A stretch of DNA of 64,000 nt from Carya illinoinensis (Eukaryota > Streptophyta > Magnoliopsida > Fagales > Juglandaceae): the NCBI RefSeq assembly GCF_018687715.1, contig NC_056755.1, forward strand, positions 31,460,501-31,524,500, given 5' to 3'. Made by a program: the position numbers and the translations under genes. This document shows, piece after piece, positions 59,002-64,000 of the stretch (its first letter is position 1; every line of letters begins with the position of its first letter). Below the pieces are notes generated by a model. It was not told the DNA's origin, searched no databases, and saw nothing but the letters and a program-made list of their open reading frames with translations.

Positions 59002-59987
59002 GTCCGAGCCGAATGAAGGTAACCCTAGGCCTTCGCTTCAATTTTTGCCGCCGTCTGTCTCTCTCTCGCCGCCGCTGCCGGACTTTAGATCGGTAGTCTG
59101 TCCTCTCTCTCTCTCTCGATCGACCCAGCAAAGAAGGCAGATCTGCCATTTTTTGTTAAACATGGGTATTTTTTTGTTTTCGAGTTTTGTCTTTACGTAT
59201 ACTTTGGGCCATTGGGAGAAATCCAGAGTTCTTCCTATTCGATTTTTCGATTTGGTTTCATACTTCGGGCTCGCCGTTTCTCTTGCTCGATATGTTCAAG
59301 TTTTTTTTATGGGTTTTTTAGGGACAATCTGTGCTACATCTCTGTTCAAGTTCAAATCTGCAGTAGTTTTTTTAGGGTTTTTTTCCTTTGAGTACTTTGT
59401 TGATTTGGGTCTGTTCTGTTTTGAATGTACTAAGGTCTTGGGTTTTATTAGCTTTGGCTATTAGTAGATTTTAAGCTACTAGTACAGGCTAGAAGAAGAT
59501 TTTCCTTGTATCTGGATTTGGATGCCAGTCCAAATCTTGCTTTGGACTGCCAAGGAATCAACCAATCCCCGGTTAAAAATGCAAGCAGTACTGGTCTCTC
59601 TCCTGTTGTATACCCAGGTCAAAAGGCGAGCTTGGAAATGTTGTATACTTGGACAATTAGGGATTGAATATGTATTAGGAGTCTTTGATGTACAATTCCG
59701 ATTCTGAGAGTGATGGCATGACAGTGAGATTCAACTGCAAAGATTTGAATTGCTAGATGTGTATTGGAGTTTTGACAGAGTGTAACACCGTAACCGGGTT
59801 CAATCCAGAACCCAAAAAAAAATACCGGGTTCAATCCGGAACCCGAAATCCGGGTTTTACAAAACCCGGGTTCCGGCCCGGATCTGACCCGGGCTAACCC
59901 GGTCCGGTTTTCGGCCCGGATTTCAAATCCGGGTTCCGGTTTGGGTGTACCCGGGTTCCCGGGTCGGAACCCGGATGAACAGCCCTA
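58718..59987. mobile_element. Non-autonomous hAT element
   Basis: The ends are a perfect 13-bp inverted repeat, TAGGGCTGTTCAT and ATGAACAGCCCTA, flanked by the 8-bp duplication CTCTGCAC (58710-58717 and 59988-59995), diagnostic of hAT insertion. About 170-200 bp inside each end is dense in CCGGG and CCCGG words in both orientations. The centre (58940-59780) resembles a gene 5' region: a CT run, a GCCGCCGTC-type leader and T-rich intron-like sequence, with no transposase domain. It probably is a deletion derivative that kept the promoter part of an autonomous relative, or carries a captured fragment. Confidence 0.85.
58942..58999. repeat. (CT)n microsatellite inside the hAT element
   Basis: An uninterrupted CT repeat of about 58 bp at the start of the internal region, followed at 59055-59115 by shorter CT runs. 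Confidence 0.9.
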
Positions 59988-59995
59988 CTCTGCAC

Positions 59996-61152
59996 AATGG
60001 ACCTTGCTATATGCATCGTATTCATAGTGTATTTTGCCTCTTTTATTTTATTATTATATATTTATTTAATATTAAAAAAATAAGTAAAAAGAATATGTCA
60101 AATCTTTTTCAAAAAAGAAATCAAGTTCCATGTAGTCAGAAATGAAGACCTAAAACACTAGCACAATGGGTTCTTTGTCCTTGGCGCATGACTTAAAACC
60201 TATAAAAGGAAAGACTTTACATGCTTGGCAAGATGTGGGCCTCCATTATAAGACTGCTTTAAATTTTAATGTCTAATTTCAAACCTTGATCGACAATACC
60301 ACATGATGCACTTGAACCTTTATTAATTGGTGCCAATCAACAACAGTTGTCAATGGGGAATGCATTATCATCAGAAAAATGAAAGAAACTTCTCATTTCC
60401 TTATTCAAACGTGCACTCTTGAGTAACGGTTTAAGCTCAATTAAAGATCATGGACCTCTCCTGTACTTTTCTGGGTTGGAAATTACTTCAAGTTTAAAGG
60501 GAATTTCAAATCTAGTTAATTCTATAAGTATGATATGGATTAAGGACTTACGCTTAGAAAGGGTGAAAGCTAAATAAGTAGCAGTTATAGAAGACTCTAG
60601 TCCGTTTGGATATAAAAAGTATTTTTTATAATTTTTTTACATCTCTATACAAAAACTCTAACTTATGATTTCCCCACCAAATAAATAAATAAATAATCTA
60701 TCTTTTTGGTTCCCTTCGGCAAAGGCAGCGGCTGGTTCGGTTACACATTGTGAAGCTACCCAAAGTGCCTCGAGTGTAGTTGAACAAAACCATCATATTT
60801 CTTAAGAGGAGAAATGTATTTAACCACTAAGAGATCATATAAAATAATTCAAAAATTAATATAATTTAAAGTGATATATTAGATTACAAAATTACTTTTA
60901 TTATAAAATAAATCTAATATATTATATAAAATCACATCGATTTATAAATTTACTTTTGTAAGATCTTTTTGTAGATATAGCATTTTTCTTCTTAAATTTA
61001 TCTTTATTTCTTTTTTTAAGGGGAAAAAAATGAGTACTATACCCAAAGCCTCTCAACGACAAATTGATCACAACCAATTAATCTTTGATATGGTACCAAG
61101 TCACCCTAAATCATATTTGATATGAGATGGTGAATAAATAAATAAATAAAAG
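59996..61152. other. AT-rich intergenic region
   Basis: No gene is supported. It includes the family A MITE at 60809 and a short GTTTGGATATAAAAAG piece near 60605. Confidence 0.6.
60809..60990. repeat. MITE family A
   Basis: It begins GAGAAATGTATTTAACC and ends ATAGCATTTTTCTT. Arms TTAGATTACAAAATTACTTT and ATCACATCGATTTATAAAT match the 20878-21061 copy. Confidence 0.55.
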
Positions 61153-62102
61153 GGAGTTACTACAAATACATAGGGATCCCACAAAAGAATCGTTAGTTTT
61201 TTTTTTTTCAGAAGTGAACAGTCGACCCTCACTCTCCCCTATCCTGCGTCCATCCTCCATTTTACAATTTTCACTCCTGGCCAACATCCTTACAATCTTC
61301 TTCAGCAATCCAACACCTCTCCAAATTTCTTCAACAATGACCCAACAAGGGATCTCTATCCAGTAGAAACCACTATTATCCATCACCACTAAGTAGATAC
61401 TGAAAGTCAACAGGTTTCAATTTTTTGTAACCTGATATGTCACCTAAAATGTAAGCCTTTCTGGTTTCTCAACAATCTTTGCAAATGTCTGAAGAAAGGC
61501 AGCCAAATCAGCCCCATAAACCATCCAGACAAATACCATACTTGGAGAATTAATTTTGGCCCTCTCGGTCGGAAGAGAAAGGGCGGAGAGAGAAAGAGAA
61601 ACAGGATAGGCGGTGGGTTGTTGGTGTCGATGTAACAACTCAATGAGGCCCATGAATAAAAGGTTTATTCTTTGAGAATTTCCATCAAACACTTTGTGTA
61701 CCACGCTTGTATTCTTGTTTCCATCGTCCATTGTTATCCTCTTTAGCCAACCTATTACAATCATCACTACACATATTAGTTCCAACAATTCATCCATCAT
61801 CCTCGTTTCAACAACAACAAATAATTAAGTTTCATCATCCTTATTATGGGTGACGAAAATGACAACGGGGGTTGGAAAAGAAAGGGAGGAGAGAGATGGG
61901 AAGGGAGAGCAACCGAGGGAGGAACAGATAGCAGCAGGGGGAAGAGGGAGAGTAGCGGGGTAAGGAGAAAAAATAAATTAGAACAGTCAGGGAATAGAGA
62001 GCAAGGGAGGGGAGATCAAAGAAAAGAAATAAATAAAAATTAACTTGCCATGTCAGTATGTTGGATTTCTTTGTGGGTTTTTTTGTTGCTCTAGTGTTTT
62101 CC
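61153..62102. mobile_element. Possible non-autonomous DNA element (about 950 bp)
   Basis: The left end (ACTACAAATACATAGGG, CCCACAAAAGAATC) and the reverse of the right end (ACTAGAGCAACAAAAAAAC, CCACAAAGAAATC) align as imperfect inverted repeats of about 35 bp. I found no target duplication. The interior has open minus-strand stretches without a recognisable domain and a purine-rich block at 61860-62040. Confidence 0.35.
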
Positions 62103-62326
62103 AAAAAGCAAAAACAAAACTTGATCATAACATAACAGTAAGAAGTGCGAAAGGTAGAGTGCCAATGCCCTGAAAGTTTGGGCCAGGATAATTATCTTCA
62201 GAGTTCAAAGATTGCTTGTATGAATCCTAATATATTTCTATGAAGCCATGTGTGAGAATTTTGCAACCAAATGAACATAATTGAAAGCATAATGTTTATT
62301 CTGTGCGAAATGAAAATAAAAGCCTG

Positions 62327-62450
62327 AGAGCATCCAAATCCAACTCTCTATACCTCTATTTTCTCCAAAGTTTAGGATTCACATTTGGGGAAAACCACAA
62401 ATGCACCTTCCATCCAGCTCTCCAAAATAGAGTTTGGATTTGTAGATGCT
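62327..62450. repeat. Short MITE with AGCATC ends
   Basis: AGCATCCAAATCCAACTCT at the left pairs with AGCATCTACAAATCCAAACT read from the right. The unit is about 124 bp and belongs to the same broad class as the 57927 element. Confidence 0.55.
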
Positions 62451-62619
62451 ACAATAGATCCCCAAATATGAAGAGTTCCTATACATCTCCTGTCTTCATT
62501 TCGGTTCCCCACTGTTGCGTATCTTCTTTCTTTGCATCATACTTGCTATTGAGTCTCCTTTGCATCCCATCCGGCAGCCCTTCTAATCATTTTCTCTAGT
62601 AAGTTTCTACATACCCACA

Positions 62620-63404
<785 letters not shown>

Positions 63405-63406
63405 TT

Positions 63407-63668
63407 GACTTATAACCTGTTTTTGACAAAAGCTTTGTACTTTTTTGGCTTCATTGGTTGCTTGTGCAAAGGGGTTTGACCCCTGTCAGTTGGTGTGGCA
63501 GCCCCATCCACTTGTGTTGGCAGCCCAATTGTTATTTCTTATAACCTATTTTGTGACATGTTTTGTACTTTGTTGAGATGTTGGGTGGGTGTGCAAGGGG
63601 CTTGACCCTTATTAGCTGATGTGGCAACCCCATCAACCTTTGGTGGCAGCAGCTTCATTAGTTCCTAT
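63407..63668 (+). repeat. Tandem repeat of about 129 bp, two units
   Basis: CTTATAACCT(G/A)TTTT starts units at 63409 and 63538, and CCTATAACCTATTTT begins a third at 63665. Both units contain TTTGTACTTT, GGGTTTGACCC or GGCTTGACCC, TGTGGCA(G/A)CCCCATC and GGTGGCAGC-like words. Confidence 0.7.
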
Positions 63669-63727
63669 AACCTATTTTTATATATATCTATTTATATATA
63701 TATATATATATATACTAGTGGAGGCCA

Positions 63728-63746
63728 AACGTGCTTTGCACGTTTG
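63728..63746. other. Short hairpin after a (TA)n tract
   Basis: AAACGTGC-TTT-GCACGTTT is an 8-bp stem with a 3-base loop, preceded by (TA)n and ACTAGTGGAGGCC. Similar (TA)n-hairpin junctions occur in plant repeats, but I cannot name the family. The remainder to 64000 shows no gene. Confidence 0.4.
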
Positions 63747-64000
63747 CTTAGTTGTGTTTTTTAATTGTCTTATAAAAAACTTTGTTCAGAGTAAATTTCA
63801 ACAACAAAATAAAAATACAAACAGAATTTTATTTTATTTTATTTTTTTTGTTCATGATCATTGTAATTCTCAACTATATTGCACAGGGCCAATAGAAAGA
63901 ACATTGAAATTTTTGTATTGTTGCTGATTGAATATTTCTGGATCTGCAGCAAATTGAATCATCCACTATTTTTCTGAAACTTGTACTGCAATAGTCTCTA

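Overview
The window is nuclear DNA from a woody dicot. The order Fagales, and within it Juglandaceae, is my best guess. This rests on three things: R2R3-MYB genes with two introns, plant Copia and Gypsy lineages, and a very abundant AT-rich MITE with GTTTGGAT-type ends that I associate with that order. The taxon is an inference and no marker gene settles it. Most of the sequence is AT-rich intergenic DNA filled with transposons.

Host genes. Three R2R3-MYB genes of the TT2-like subgroup 5 (proanthocyanidin/tannin activators) lie on the minus strand: MYB-1 (14713-15885), MYB-2 (21997-23206) and MYB-3 (38739-39911). All have three exons of 133, 130 and about 670-690 nt with the same intron phases. 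MYB-2 and MYB-3 are recent copies of one another (about 94% identical proteins, homologous flanks). MYB-1 is an older paralogue. All three carry the bHLH-binding motif in R3, so each presumably acts with a TT8-type bHLH and a WD40 protein on flavan-3-ol genes.

Left part (1-10 kb). A LINE-like relic (about 729-1915) is followed by a Mutator-like element (about 3247-9743) with divergent terminal inverted repeats. Inside are a small GRF-zinc-finger/membrane ORF on the plus strand and a broken FAR1-type transposase on the minus strand.

Middle (24-38 kb). The gap between MYB-2 and MYB-3 holds a LINE ORF1 relic (DUF4283), an unclassified relic, a tandem-repeat region, and the gag-protease remains of a Tat/Athila-type Gypsy element. 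The gag is split by a solo LTR (31859-36474, TSD TCCTA), which is itself split by a second solo LTR (34374-36295, TSD TTTTA).

Right part (43-64 kb). A MITE is split by a young chromodomain Gypsy element (43229-57816, TSD CTTAC, LTRs of 461 bp). That element is split by a young Sirevirus-type Copia element (44260-53446, TSD CTCTA, LTRs of 1341 bp). Both have near-identical LTRs but broken gag-pol frames. The Copia element also carries two intact, mutually homologous antisense coiled-coil ORFs with their own TATA boxes, the least expected feature here. Downstream are a MITE, a non-autonomous hAT element with a perfect 8-bp TSD (58718-59987), a possible further DNA element and a 113-bp CT microsatellite.
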